Source: Pseudomonas sp. KUIN-1
Lineage (GTDB): Bacteria; Pseudomonadota; Gammaproteobacteria; Pseudomonadales; Pseudomonadaceae
Length of the DNA stretch: 64,000 nucleotides
Assembly: GCF_009176725.1 (NCBI RefSeq)
Contig: NZ_AP020337.1
Coordinates: 3,286,001-3,350,000, forward strand
Direction: 5' to 3'
A model generated the notes under the pieces. The model was not told where the DNA came from. It saw only the letters and a program-made list of their open reading frames with translations, and made no database searches. How positions within the stretch are numbered: position 1 is the stretch's first letter; the number at the start of each line of letters is the position of its first letter. Both the position numbers and the translations under genes were made by a program. Shown here in pieces: positions 1 through 8,946 of the stretch.

Positions 1-503
1 TGCCTGGCCGCGATGGCATGGACATCTGCAAGGAACTGCGCAGCTTCAGCGATGTGCCCATTGTCATGATCACCGCACGCGTCGAGGAAATCGACCGGTT
101 GCTGGGCCTGGACCTCGGTGCCGACGACTATATCTGCAAACCGTTCAGCCCACGGGAGATGGTCGCTCGCGTCAAAGCCATCCTGCGTCGGAGCTCTTCC
201 AGCGAGCCGCACCCGCCCAAGGGTTTGCAGGTGGACGAAGCGCATTACCAGGCCTCGTTCAACGGGGTCACCCTGGACCTGACCCCGGTGGAACTGCGTC
301 TGCTGGCGACCTTTGCCCGCTCACCGGGCCGGGTCTTCTCCCGTGACCACTTGCTGGACAGGCTCTACTCGGATCACCGCGTAGTGACCGACCGCACCGT
401 GGACAGCCACATCCGCAACCTGCGCCGCAAACTGGAACAGGCCTGCCCGGGTCAGGACCCGATCCAGTCGCTGTACGGGGTGGGTTACAAGCTGGAGTTG
501 TGA
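1..503 (+). CDS. baeR: BaeR-like OmpR-family response regulator (5' end missing)
   Basis: C-terminal part of a two-component response regulator; the reading frame is open from base 3 and the start lies outside the window. The visible part begins just after the phospho-acceptor region (PGRDG), then has the receiver motifs [20 protein letters not shown] and DDYICKP, the latter with the conserved Lys. A winged-helix Trans_Reg_C domain follows, with the recognition-helix region [13 protein letters not shown] and the terminal GVGYKLE. The EEIDRLLGL...[13 protein letters not shown] stretch is typical of BaeR, the envelope-stress regulator paired with BaeS. The sensor kinase would lie upstream, outside the window. 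OmpR family membership is certain; the BaeR assignment rests on remembered similarity. Confidence 0.85.
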   Translation, partial: PGRDGMDICKELRSFSDVPIVMITARVEEIDRLLGLDLGADDYICKPFSPREMVARVKAILRRSSSSEPHPPKGLQVDEAHYQASFNGVTLDLTPVELRLLATFARSPGRVFSRDHLLDRLYSDHRVVTDRTVDSHIRNLRRKLEQACPGQDPIQSLYGVGYKLEL

Positions 504-545
504 CCGGTGCTGTGCGCAGCATGGGTACGATAGTTACAGGACGAT

Positions 546-572
546 CGTTCCTCACGCTCCCGCGTGGGAACG
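546..572. repeat. REP-type palindromic repeat
   Basis: Imperfect palindrome with arms CGTTCCTCACGC and GCGTGGGAACG around a short loop, placed between two convergent genes. The sequence matches the repetitive extragenic palindrome common in P. syringae group genomes. A second perfect 9-bp hairpin (577-585 / 589-597, TCGTGACGC and GCGTCACGA) follows directly. Together they could act as a transcription end for both genes, but neither has a T-run. Confidence 0.7.
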
Positions 573-637
573 CTTGTCGTGACGCGCCGCGTCACGAATC
601 TGCGCCGCGCCGCCTGCGCGACGACAGTCATCACATT

Positions 638-2038
638 TCAGGCACTCTCCGTCTGCCGGTTGCGCTGCAGCGCAGCCAGGTCGCGGAATCCGGCACCCGG
701 ATGCCCTGCTTCCAGGCGTGGCCCGTCGCCAAACAGCTTCTCGCGCAACGTGCCCTTGGCGTATTCGGTCTTGTAGACACCGCGCTTCTGGAGCTCCGGC
801 ACCAACAGCTCGACCGCATCGATGAAGGTTTCATGGGTCAGTGCGTAAGCCAGGTTGAACCCGTCGACGTCGGTTTCTTCAACCCACTCCTGCAGCAGAT
901 CGGCCACGGTTTCCGGACTGCCGACAAACAGCGGGCCGAAGCCGCCGATGCCGACCCAATCGGCCAGGGCCTGCGGCGTCCATATCGTGTTCGGGTCTGC
1001 CGTGGAAAAGGTCTCGACGGCCGACTGAATGGCATTGGTATGAACGTGGCGCAGGGGTTCGTCGGGCTTGAACTGGCTGAAGTCGATACCGGTCCAGCCG
1101 GAAATCAAGGCCATTGCGCCCTCATAACTGACCCAGCTTTTGTATTCCTCGAATTTGGCCCTGGCCTTGACATCCGTCTCGCCGAGGATCACCGTCTGCA
1201 AATTGAAAATCAGCACCTTGGACGGGTCGCGGCCAGCCTCTGCGGTGCGCCGGCGGATATCGGCCACGGTCTTTTTCAGCAGCACTTTCGAGGGCGCTGC
1301 AACGAAAACGCATTCGGCGTGCTCGGCGGCGAACTGCTTGCCGCGGCTTGAAGCGCCGGCCTGATAGAGCACAGGCGTGCGTTGCGGCGACGGCTCGCAC
1401 AAGTGGATGCCAGGCACCTGGAAGTGTTTGCCGACATGGCGAATCTCGTGAATCTTGCTCGGATCACTGAATACACGGCGCTCCCGGTCACGCAGAATCG
1501 CGCCGTCTTCCCAACTGCCTTCCCAGAGTTTGTAACAAACCTCCAGATACTCCTCTGCGTAGTCGTAACGCGCGTCGTGTTCGGTAAGGGTTTTCTGGCC
1601 CAGGTTCTTCGCGCCGCTTTCCAGATACGAGGTGACGATATTCCAGCCTGCGCGCCCCTTGGTCAGGTGATCCAGCGTCGACAGGCGACGGGCAAACGGA
1701 TAGGGATGTTCGAACGACAGCGACGCCGTCAGGCCGAAGCCCAGGTGCTCGGTCACCAGCGCCATGGGCGGGATGAGCTGCAACGGGTCATTGACCGGCA
1801 CCTGGGTGGCCTGGCGAATCGCCGCCTCGCCGTTGCCGCGATACACGTCATAAATGCCCAGCACATCGGCAATGAACAACCCATCGAACTTGCCGCGCTC
1901 GAGGATTTTCGCCAGATCGGTCCAGTATTCGAGGTCCTTGTACTGCCAGGAGCGGTCGCGCGGATGCGCCCAGAGGCCCGGCGATTGATGGCCGACGCAG
2001 TTCATGTCAAACGCGTTGAGGCGGATTTGGCGGGACAT
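638..2038 (-). CDS. NtaA/SnaA/DszA-type flavin-dependent monooxygenase
   Basis: LLM-class (bacterial luciferase-like) FMNH2-dependent monooxygenase of 466 residues, full length for the NtaA/SnaA/SoxA group. The family oxidises small sulfur or nitrogen compounds with flavin supplied by a separate reductase. Visible motifs: FDGLFIADVLG near the N-terminus, ASLSFEHPYPFARRLSTLDH, the family signature GRAGWNIVTSYLESGAKNLG, and GSPETVADLLQEW near the C-terminus. It is the last gene of a three-gene operon, starting 4 bases after the preceding stop. The partners are SfnB-like, so a role in organosulfur scavenging (sulfone or sulfonate oxidation) is inferred. The substrate cannot be read from the sequence. 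Confidence 0.88.
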   Translation of the reverse strand: MSRQIRLNAFDMNCVGHQSPGLWAHPRDRSWQYKDLEYWTDLAKILERGKFDGLFIADVLGIYDVYRGNGEAAIRQATQVPVNDPLQLIPPMALVTEHLGFGLTASLSFEHPYPFARRLSTLDHLTKGRAGWNIVTSYLESGAKNLGQKTLTEHDARYDYAEEYLEVCYKLWEGSWEDGAILRDRERRVFSDPSKIHEIRHVGKHFQVPGIHLCEPSPQRTPVLYQAGASSRGKQFAAEHAECVFVAAPSKVLLKKTVADIRRRTAEAGRDPSKVLIFNLQTVILGETDVKARAKFEEYKSWVSYEGAMALISGWTGIDFSQFKPDEPLRHVHTNAIQSAVETFSTADPNTIWTPQALADWVGIGGFGPLFVGSPETVADLLQEWVEETDVDGFNLAYALTHETFIDAVELLVPELQKRGVYKTEYAKGTLREKLFGDGPRLEAGHPGAGFRDLAALQRNRQTESA

Positions 2039-2042
2039 ACAC

Positions 2043-2483
2043 TTACTCCTGAAGCTGTGGCGGAACCACGCCGTTGAGGCGTTGATTGCCGATAACCTGA
2101 TAGTGCCAGCGCAGCGGCTCGCGACCGGCCGGGGCTGACAATGACGGGCGCTGCCCGGTCAATTCGTATTGAATATTGCCCACCGTTTGCAAAGCATCGG
2201 CGCTGGCAATGACCGCTTCGCTGCTGGCGATCAGGCGTTGCTCGGCCGAACCGTCCAGCCGCCGGGCGCGCTCCAGCAGCGCGGCGGCGACGTCCAGACG
2301 AATCTGCAGATCCCCGACCTTGCTGATCACGTAGGGCTCATCGATGATGCGCTGCAGGCCACTGAGCGACCACGGCCGACCATGCTCACGCAGGTAATCG
2401 AGGGTGTCTTGCAGGCCCTGGCGCGCCTGATCGAGGTCTTCGGTGGCGACCGCCAGTTGTGCGGTAATTGCGGGATGCGTCAT
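2043..2483 (-). CDS. Free-standing acyl-CoA dehydrogenase C-terminal-like domain
   Basis: 146-residue protein that parallels only the last ~140 residues of the adjacent SfnB-like protein: a helical segment with VGDLQIRLDVAAALLERA, then the ending WHYQVIGNQRLNGVVPP, compared with WKYHLIGNQVLNGIAPP in the neighbour. It has no FAD-binding N-terminal or middle domain, so it is unlikely to be an oxidase alone. A clear ribosome site (AAGGAG, about 8 bases before ATG) and tight operon spacing (15 bases after sfnB, 4 before the monooxygenase) argue that it is expressed. It may be a subunit or structural partner of the flavoprotein, or a decaying duplicate. Function unknown. Confidence 0.75.
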   Translation of the reverse strand: MTHPAITAQLAVATEDLDQARQGLQDTLDYLREHGRPWSLSGLQRIIDEPYVISKVGDLQIRLDVAAALLERARRLDGSAEQRLIASSEAVIASADALQTVGNIQYELTGQRPSLSAPAGREPLRWHYQVIGNQRLNGVVPPQLQE

Positions 2484-2498
2484 GGGCGTACTCCTTGA

Positions 2499-3713
2499 TC
2501 AGTTCCAGGCGTGACGTGGCGGTGCGATACCGTTGAGCACCTGATTGCCGATCAGGTGGTATTTCCAGCGTGCCGGGTCATGCAGCGTGTGGGTCCGCGC
2601 GTTGCGCCAGTAGCGGTCCAGATTGAGTTTACCGAGCACCGAGCGGGTGCCGGCCAGTTCGAACAGCTGGCTGCTGGCGAACAAGGCAATCTGCGCCGAC
2701 AGCACCTTGGCCTGGGCGACGATCACCGAGGCCTGAGCGACGCTGGCTTCACTGGGTTCGGCCAGGGCATGGTCGATGGCCTGTCCGGCTTTGGCGAGGA
2801 TCGCGTCGGTACCGTGCAGCCGCCACTGCAAGTCGCCGATGGCGGCAATACTGAACGGGTCCTGCCAGCCGAAATCCTGCTTGCTGTCGATCCATGGGCG
2901 GGCCAGCCGGGCATGCTTCAGGGTTTCCTCGAACGCGCCGTGAGCAATGCCAGTGTCCACCGCCGCCTGAATGATCTGCGAAATCGGCCCATTGGCCGTC
3001 GGTTCGTCGAAAGCGCGATGCGCCGGGATCACCGCACTCGAGGGTACGCGAACGGCCTTTAACACCGCCCCGCCACTGGCCGTGGTGCGCTGCCCGAAAC
3101 CGTCCCAGTTATCGATGATGGTCAAGCCCGGGTTGTCGCGCTCGACGAAGGCGATGAACGCCTGATTCTGCTCGTTGACGCCGGAAACCGGCACGATGTG
3201 CGCGAACAGGGCGCCGGTGCAGTAGAACTTTTCGCCGTCCAGCACTGCGTGCTCACCCTCGAGGCGAATCCGGGTCTGAAAGGCGCCGGCGTTCTTGCTT
3301 TTCGACTCGGAGAACGCATTGCCGAAGCGGTAGCCGGCCAGCGCCTTGCCGAAGTAGTAGCGCTTCTGCGCCTCGGTGCCGGTCTGCAAGAGAATATCGA
3401 GCACGCCCAGATGGTTCTGCGGGATTTGCCCGAGTGACGGGTCGGCGGCAGAAATGAGCTTGATCACTTCCGCGACGGTGACATAGGAAACGCCCGCACC
3501 GCCGTAGGCCTTGGGTACGGTAATGGCCCACAGGCCGCTGGCGGAGAACTCATCCAGCTCGGCGACTGGCAGACGCCGTTCGCGATCACGCACTGAAGCT
3601 TCTTCAGCGAAGCGACCGGCCAGTGCCCTGGCCACTTCAATGGCTTCGGCGTCCGAGCCAATGACGTGCGCTGCGGGAGGTGCGGCAGTTGCAAGGGAGG
3701 AAGGGAAACTCAT
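2499..3713 (-). CDS. sfnB: SfnB-like acyl-CoA dehydrogenase-fold sulfur acquisition oxidoreductase
   Basis: 404-residue acyl-CoA dehydrogenase-fold flavoprotein. The family (SfnB, DszC) are FMNH2-dependent monooxygenases or oxidoreductases used in organosulfur metabolism rather than fatty-acid oxidation. Visible: KAYGGAGVSYVTVAEVIKLI (N-terminal helical domain), FSESKSKNAGAF and LDGEKFYCTGALFAHIVPV (beta domain), FGQRTTASGG, and the C-terminal KLNLDRYWRNARTHTLHDP with WKYHLIGNQVLNG. ATG at 3713 was chosen over upstream in-frame codons because the family N-terminus begins there (MSFPSSLAT) and a sigma-54 promoter candidate lies about 60 bases upstream. First gene of a three-gene operon, divergent from a paralogue. 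Confidence 0.85.
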   Translation of the reverse strand: MSFPSSLATAAPPAAHVIGSDAEAIEVARALAGRFAEEASVRDRERRLPVAELDEFSASGLWAITVPKAYGGAGVSYVTVAEVIKLISAADPSLGQIPQNHLGVLDILLQTGTEAQKRYYFGKALAGYRFGNAFSESKSKNAGAFQTRIRLEGEHAVLDGEKFYCTGALFAHIVPVSGVNEQNQAFIAFVERDNPGLTIIDNWDGFGQRTTASGGAVLKAVRVPSSAVIPAHRAFDEPTANGPISQIIQAAVDTGIAHGAFEETLKHARLARPWIDSKQDFGWQDPFSIAAIGDLQWRLHGTDAILAKAGQAIDHALAEPSEASVAQASVIVAQAKVLSAQIALFASSQLFELAGTRSVLGKLNLDRYWRNARTHTLHDPARWKYHLIGNQVLNGIAPPRHAWN

Positions 3714-3774
3714 GGACAGGCTCCTGCTCGTTGGCGACAGGTTGAAAACACTCAACACGCTTGACCCTGAACAC

Positions 3775-3791
3775 TGCACAGCCCGTGCCGA
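3775..3791 (-). promoter_or_regulatory. Sigma-54 (-24/-12) promoter candidate for the sfnB operon
   Basis: On the minus strand the sequence reads CGGCACGGGCTGTGCAG. It has the invariant GG and GC dinucleotides separated by 10 bases, a GGCACG -24 box and a TGCA -12 box, close to the consensus TGGCACG-N4-TTGCA. Transcription would start near 3764, about 50 bases before the ATG. This agrees with the known sigma-54/SfnR control of sfn genes in P. putida. Confidence 0.65.
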
Positions 3792-4061
3792 AAAATATTT
3801 ACCTTTAAAAGCAATAAGTTGCGAAGCAATCCACATGAATAGCCGCACCCTGCAGCGCAAAATGTTCGAACGCTGTTGCTGGCCGAACAGCGGCGTACTC
3901 GCAGCGCGTCCAGCGCAGACACAGGTATTTCAGGGCTGACGAGCTGCCGACGTGGCTGACGACGCGGTGGGATTTGCCAGCCAGCAGTCATGCCACTGTT
4001 GTCTGATCAACAAGAAAACCATCGCCCCATAAATAAATCATTAAAATCAGTCAGTTACATT

Positions 4062-4078
4062 CAGGCACAAAGCATGCA
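4062..4078 (+). promoter_or_regulatory. Sigma-54 (-24/-12) promoter candidate for the 4140 gene
   Basis: Reads CAGGCACAAAGCATGCA: GG at 4064-4065 and GC at 4076-4077 with exactly 10 bases between, GGCAC for the -24 box and ATGCA for the -12 box. It lies about 62 bases before the chosen ATG. Confidence 0.55.
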
Positions 4079-4139
4079 GAGAGTCCGGCGAACCTTCCAC
4101 CGGCCCGTGTGCCGATGTCTTCGCGCTCAGGAGTACTGC

Positions 4140-5378
4140 ATGACTCAAACAACCGGCTCGAACCCGCTCTCGCTGGGGACCGATTACGAAACCCTGGCCA
4201 ACCGATTTCGCCCGATCTTCCGTGAGATCGGCGCTGGCAGCGTCGAACGCGAAAAAGCCCGCGCCCTGCCTCATGAACCGATTGCCTGGCTGCAGAAAGC
4301 CGGTTTCGGCGCTGTGCGTGTGCCTATCGAATATGGCGGTGCAGGTGCTTCGATCATCCAGCTGTTTCAACTGCTGATCGAGCTGGCCGAAGCCGATTCG
4401 AACATTCCGCAAGCCCTGCGTGCGCACTTCGCCTTTGTCGAGGACCGTCTGAATGCACCGCCCGGCGCTGACCGTGACCAGTGGTTTGCGCGCTTTGTCG
4501 CCGGGGATCTGGTGGGTAACGGCTGGACCGAAGTCGGCGCGGTGAAAATCGGCGATGTGATGACCAAGGTCAGCCCGCAAGGCGATGGTTTCGTGCTCAA
4601 CGGCACCAAGTACTACAGCACCGGCAGCATCTTTGCCGACTGGATCGACGTCTATGCTCAGCGCTCCGATACTGGCGCCGATGTGATCGCGGTGGTCGAC
4701 GCCAGGCATGCCGGCGTGCGTCACAGTGATGACTGGGGCGGGTTCGGCCAGCGCACCACCGGCAGCGGCACCTCGGTCTACGACAACGTGCCGCTGCCGG
4801 CCACACACGTCATACCGTTCGAGCAACGCTTCAAATACCAGACCGCGTTTTATCAACTGGTGCTGCTGGCGGTGCTGGCCGGTATCGGTCGAGCTGTCGA
4901 ACGCGACATCGCTCAGGAAGTGCGCGATCGCAAACGCGTCTTCAGCCATGGCAACGCCGGGAGCGTCAGCCAGGATTCGCAGGTGCAGCAAGTGGTCGGT
5001 CAGATCGCTGCCCAGGTCTACGCCGCCGAGGCCGCAACGCTGCGCTCCGCGGAGCCGTTGCAGCGTGCCTACGTGGCGCGCTTCGGCAATGACCCACAAC
5101 GGGAAAAAGACGCCAATATCGCCGCCGAAATCGAGACCGCCAAGGCCCAGGTGATCGTCTCGGAACTGGTGCTGCGCGCTACCAGCGATCTGTTCAACGC
5201 GCTAGGCGCTTCAGGTGTCAGCGTCAACAAGGCGCTGGACCGCCACTGGCGCAATGCGCGCACAGCCGCCTCGCACAATCCGCTGATCTACAAGGCGCGC
5301 ATTGTCGGTGACTGGCGCATCAACGGCACCGAGCCGCCGTTTGTCTGGCAGATCGGCAGCGGTAAAGGCAACGCTTGA
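4140..5378 (+). CDS. SfnB/DszC-like acyl-CoA dehydrogenase family monooxygenase
   Basis: 412-residue acyl-CoA dehydrogenase-fold protein, a diverged paralogue of the SfnB-like protein across the intergenic region. Shared landmarks are GAVRVPIEYGGAGASIIQL, LNGTKYYSTGSIFADWIDVY, DDWGGFGQRTTGSGTSVY and the ending LDRHWRNARTAASHNP with WRINGTEPP. Such proteins use reduced flavin from a partner reductase to oxygenate sulfur compounds; no reductase is visible nearby. ATG at 4140 has CAGGAG seven bases upstream and matches the family N-terminus, so the longer open frame back to 3990 is not used. It is a single-gene unit, convergent with the ABC transporter operon. Confidence 0.85.
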   Translation: MTQTTGSNPLSLGTDYETLANRFRPIFREIGAGSVEREKARALPHEPIAWLQKAGFGAVRVPIEYGGAGASIIQLFQLLIELAEADSNIPQALRAHFAFVEDRLNAPPGADRDQWFARFVAGDLVGNGWTEVGAVKIGDVMTKVSPQGDGFVLNGTKYYSTGSIFADWIDVYAQRSDTGADVIAVVDARHAGVRHSDDWGGFGQRTTGSGTSVYDNVPLPATHVIPFEQRFKYQTAFYQLVLLAVLAGIGRAVERDIAQEVRDRKRVFSHGNAGSVSQDSQVQQVVGQIAAQVYAAEAATLRSAEPLQRAYVARFGNDPQREKDANIAAEIETAKAQVIVSELVLRATSDLFNALGASGVSVNKALDRHWRNARTAASHNPLIYKARIVGDWRINGTEPPFVWQIGSGKGNA

Positions 5379-5385
5379 GGCACAC

Positions 5386-6372
5386 TTACGCCGCGTTACG
5401 CAGCAGGTGGCGACTGGTAAAACTGAACGCCAGCACCAGAAAGATCAGCGCCCCGGTCGCAACCTGCTGCCAATAGAAGTTCCAGCCGATCAGCAACAGG
5501 CCATTGGCGATCACGTTGATGAACAGCACGCCCAAAAGTGTGCCCGGAATATTCGGACGCCCTTGACGACTGAGCGTCGTACCGATGAACACGGCGCCGA
5601 TGGCATTGATCAGGTAAGCGTTGCCCGACATCGGTACGTAGGCGTTAACCGTGGAGCTGAGCAGGATACCCGCCACCGCACAGGCCAGCGCGCTGGCGAA
5701 AAACACCTGCATGGCAATGCGTCGCGTGGGCAAGCCCGAGTAATACGCCAGTTGCGGCTGCGTGCCCAGCGCGAGGATTTCCCGCCCCAGACGTCCGCGC
5801 GCCAGGATCAGCCCGTAAAGCGCTGCCAGCACGCCGACCACCAGCAGCGGCAATGGCACGCCGAGGATCAGCACAGCGCTGATACCCGGCAACGCGCCCT
5901 GAGCGATATAGATCGGCTGGCCACCGTCGGATAACAACTGCTGCACGCTGGTACCGATAAACAACGTCCCCAGTGTCGCCAGAAACGGCGAAATACGCAG
6001 CCCGGCGATCAGCATCGCGTTGAACGCCCCGGCGATGCCCCCTGCCAGCATAGCCACCGCAACGGCCGCGCCCAGACCATGACCGCCATTCAGGGTGACC
6101 ACGAAACCGAGGCTGGCAAAGTCCAGCGCCGTGCCCACCGACAGATCGATACCGCCAGCCGCAACAGCCCAGGTCATGCCGATTGCCACGATGGCCAGCA
6201 ACACGAAGTTATTCAGCACCAGACTCGACAGATTGCCCCAACTCAGAAAGCCCGGTGCATTGATCGCGAAAAACAGCAGGATAATCAGCACCAACAGCGG
6301 CAGGACCGCTGGCAACAGGCGCGGCAGCACCTTTACCAGCGTCGAAGAGGTATTCAGGGCCAGCGTACTCAT
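5386..6372 (-). CDS. RbsC-type ABC transporter permease (second permease)
   Basis: 328-residue integral membrane protein of the BPD_transp_2 (RbsC/AraH) class with many hydrophobic segments. It carries the family signatures AAGGIDLSVGTALDFASLGF (the GGIDLSVG motif), AYLINAIGAVFIGTT and GRPNIPGTLLGVLFINVIANGL. It is the last gene of a four-gene minus-strand operon and overlaps the preceding permease gene by 4 bases (start within the other gene's stop region). With the first permease it would form a heterodimeric channel. The fold suggests a sugar-like ligand, but the neighbourhood suggests an organosulfur compound. Confidence 0.88.
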   Translation of the reverse strand: MSTLALNTSSTLVKVLPRLLPAVLPLLVLIILLFFAINAPGFLSWGNLSSLVLNNFVLLAIVAIGMTWAVAAGGIDLSVGTALDFASLGFVVTLNGGHGLGAAVAVAMLAGGIAGAFNAMLIAGLRISPFLATLGTLFIGTSVQQLLSDGGQPIYIAQGALPGISAVLILGVPLPLLVVGVLAALYGLILARGRLGREILALGTQPQLAYYSGLPTRRIAMQVFFASALACAVAGILLSSTVNAYVPMSGNAYLINAIGAVFIGTTLSRQGRPNIPGTLLGVLFINVIANGLLLIGWNFYWQQVATGALIFLVLAFSFTSRHLLRNAA

Positions 6373-7373
6373 TGTTCACCCTCCCGGCGGCCGAGTGCCC
6401 CGGAAAATGCCACCACCAGCAGAATCAACACGCCTTGCACGCCGTTGACCCAGAAGCTGGAAATGTTCAGCAATTGAAAGCCGTTGATCAGAAAGCCCAG
6501 CAGCAGCGTCGCCAACAGCGTGCCGGGAATATTGGCAGTCAGTCGCCGCGAGAACACCACGCCGAGAAAGGCGATGGCCACCACTGACAGCAGCATGTCA
6601 CCGGAACCGGTCGTGCTGCCGCTGAAAAACGCTGCGGAGCAGAATGCAGCCAGCGCAGCGCAGCCACCGGCAATCAGGTAACTGGCAAACACATAGCGCC
6701 GCAGATTCAACCCGGCAGCCTCGGCTGCTTGCGGGTATTCACCGATGGCGTACAAACGCAAGCCGAACGCGCTGTGCTGAATCACCAGCCACAACACCGC
6801 CGCGACACCCAGCAGCACCCAGGCCAGCGCCGGAACACCCAGCCAGACGCCGGACGCCAGGCTGTCCAGCAATGCCGAGTCGGTCGCGAGCACAGTGTTC
6901 TGGGTCAGCACCAGTTCCAGGCCGGCAATCAGGTTCATGCTCGCCAGCGTTGCCAGTAACGGCGGCAAGCGTAAAAACACCACCGCCATACCGTTGAACG
7001 CGCCGACCAGCAGGCCGCAGCCGAGCGTCAGGCCAATCGCTTGCCAGGCATCGAGCCCGGCATTGTTCAGGCTGCTGTAGACGGCCGCACACAGACCGAG
7101 ATTGGCCGCCAGCGACAGGTCCAGGCCGCCACTGACCACATTGGAACCACCACCGATGACCACACAGGTCAGGCCCAGCGCGAGTATGCCGAGCGTTGCT
7201 GACTGGGCGAACACATTGCTGATGTTGCCAAGGCTGAGAAAGTTCGGCGCACTGACGGCAAAGCCGAGCAGAATCGCCAGAAACACCAGCAACGAACCGC
7301 GCTGCGCCAGTTGCACGAGCCAGCGTTGCGCTGGATCGTCAGCCTGCGCAACGGATAGATCAAGCGCGGACAT
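6369..7373 (-). CDS. RbsC-type ABC transporter permease (first permease)
   Basis: 334-residue membrane protein, BPD_transp_2 family. Motifs: VSGGLDLSLAANLGLCAAVY (GGLDLSLA), LLSVVAIAFLGVVFSRR and TANIPGTLLATLLLGFLINGF. The ATG at 7373 is preferred to the one at 7406 because GGAGG lies 7 bases upstream of it. It overlaps the end of the ATPase gene by 14 bases, a sign of translational coupling. Partner of the next permease. Confidence 0.87.
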   Translation of the reverse strand: MSALDLSVAQADDPAQRWLVQLAQRGSLLVFLAILLGFAVSAPNFLSLGNISNVFAQSATLGILALGLTCVVIGGGSNVVSGGLDLSLAANLGLCAAVYSSLNNAGLDAWQAIGLTLGCGLLVGAFNGMAVVFLRLPPLLATLASMNLIAGLELVLTQNTVLATDSALLDSLASGVWLGVPALAWVLLGVAAVLWLVIQHSAFGLRLYAIGEYPQAAEAAGLNLRRYVFASYLIAGGCAALAAFCSAAFFSGSTTGSGDMLLSVVAIAFLGVVFSRRLTANIPGTLLATLLLGFLINGFQLLNISSFWVNGVQGVLILLVVAFSGALGRREGEQ

Positions 7374-8931
7374 AATGGGCCTCCGGAGGGAATGATTGGC
7401 TGTCATGGTCGCTTTCAGTGGCGCCCGTGGCGCAGGCCAGCAACTGGTCGCTGTCTGTGCTCAATGAGTCGAATTCGCCTGCAACGCGTCCTCTGTGCAG
7501 GACCACAATGCGCTGAGTGATGCCGATCAGTTCCGGCAAGTCCGACGACAGCACCAGCACCGCCGCGCCGCCCTCGGCAAGCTTGGCAATCAACCGGTAG
7601 ATTTCCACCTTGGCGCCGATGTCGACACCCACGCTGGGCTCGTCCAGCAGGTATAACGTCGAATGGCGGCTCAGCCATTTGCCCAGCGCAACCTTCTGCT
7701 GGTTGCCACCGCTGAGCGCGTGCACCGGCGCATCATGGCCTGAGGTCTTGATTGCCAGTTCATCGATCAGCTGTTGGCTTTCCCCGGCCTGCGCCGCAGC
7801 GTCGAGCAATCCCCAGCGGCTGAAGCGCCCCAGGCTGGCAAGGGTGATGTTCTCCAGCACCGAAAGCGCCGGTGCCACGCCGTGTGTGCGGCGCTCCTCG
7901 GGGACCAGCGCGATGCCATAGCGTACCGCGTCACGCGGTGATTTCAGCTGCAACCGCTGACCGTTCAAGAGCAATTCGCCGCGATCCGGCTTGAGCAGCC
8001 CGAACAGGCTCTTGAGCAGCTCCTTGGCACCCGAACCGACCAGCCCGGTCAGGCCCAGTACTTCGCCACACCGTACGCTCAGGTCAACGCCGTCGTAGAA
8101 GCGCCCTGCCCCCAGTCCGCGCAGTTGAAGCACGGGCGCGCCGGATAATGTCCGGGCACGGAAATATTGCTCGCCTACCTCGCGATTGACCATCAGCCGG
8201 GCGATCTGCGCGGTGCTGGTGAGAGCCGGATCGAGCACCGCCACATCGCGTCCGTTACGCAGCACGGTGACCTGATCACACAGCGATTCGATCTCCTGCA
8301 AGTAGTGGGAAATGTAGACAATGGTCAGCCCTTCATCGCGCAGGCGGCGAACGATGTCCAGCAAGCGGTCCACCTCCTGCTTGACCAGTGACACACTCGG
8401 CTCGTCGAACACCAGTACCTTCGGCTTGGCCAGCAACGCGCGAGTGATCTGCAGTATTTGCCGCTGGGCGCTGTCCAGATCGCGTACCAGCGCCCCGGCG
8501 GGCAGGCGCATGGCAAAGTAATCGTCCAGAAGCCTTGCTGCCTCACGCTCCTGAGCGCGGCGATCGACGAAGGGGCCACGCTTGATTTCCTGCCCGAAAA
8601 ACAGAGCCTCGCCGACGCTGAAGCTGCCTGGCAGGAGTCGCTCCTGATGAATGAAGTGCACGCCTGCAGCCTCGATCTGACGCGGCGTGAAATTGTCGAA
8701 CGGCTGGCCATGAATACTCAAACGGCCGGCATCGGCACGATGAATACCGGCGAGAACCTTGATCAGGGTCGACTTGCCCGCCCCGTTTTCCCCCACCAGC
8801 CCGTGAATCGTTCCGGCCTCGACCCGCAGGTAGACGCCATCCAGCGCCTGAGTGGCCCCAAAGCGCTTGCTGATACCCTTCAAGTGCAAGGCTGGTGGCA
8901 GCGCCGCAACGTCTGTAATCGCTGATCCCAT
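7360..8931 (-). CDS. RbsA-type ABC transporter ATP-binding protein
   Basis: 523-residue ATPase with two nucleotide-binding domains in tandem, as usual for CUT2/RbsA transporters. Domain 1 has Walker [10 protein letters not shown] (about residue 48), a Q-loop at HQERLLPGSF and Walker B VLVFDEPS. Domain 2 has the degenerate A loop GLVGSGAKELLKSLFGL typical of the family, the signature LSGGNQQKV and LYLLDEPSVGVD. It energises the two permeases encoded downstream. The start follows the binding-protein gene by 15 bases. Confidence 0.9.
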   Translation of the reverse strand: MGSAITDVAALPPALHLKGISKRFGATQALDGVYLRVEAGTIHGLVGENGAGKSTLIKVLAGIHRADAGRLSIHGQPFDNFTPRQIEAAGVHFIHQERLLPGSFSVGEALFFGQEIKRGPFVDRRAQEREAARLLDDYFAMRLPAGALVRDLDSAQRQILQITRALLAKPKVLVFDEPSVSLVKQEVDRLLDIVRRLRDEGLTIVYISHYLQEIESLCDQVTVLRNGRDVAVLDPALTSTAQIARLMVNREVGEQYFRARTLSGAPVLQLRGLGAGRFYDGVDLSVRCGEVLGLTGLVGSGAKELLKSLFGLLKPDRGELLLNGQRLQLKSPRDAVRYGIALVPEERRTHGVAPALSVLENITLASLGRFSRWGLLDAAAQAGESQQLIDELAIKTSGHDAPVHALSGGNQQKVALGKWLSRHSTLYLLDEPSVGVDIGAKVEIYRLIAKLAEGGAAVLVLSSDLPELIGITQRIVVLHRGRVAGEFDSLSTDSDQLLACATGATESDHDSQSFPPEAHYVRA

Positions 8932-8946
8932 GATCGATCTCCCGCG

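Larger units (their letters stand above)
3714..4139. promoter_or_regulatory. Divergent intergenic region with two sigma-54 promoters
   Basis: 426 bases between two divergently transcribed SfnB-like genes. It carries one GG-N10-GC promoter candidate for each direction (listed separately) and an AT-rich centre around 3790-3830 and 4030-4060, suitable for enhancer-binding sites. I saw no further gene here; upstream in-frame extensions of both genes into this region lack family-like sequence. Confidence 0.6.

Noticed and set aside
4047..5099. Minus-strand open frame of 350 codons
   Set aside because: Antisense to the DszC/SfnB-like gene; low-complexity His/Gly/Arg composition.
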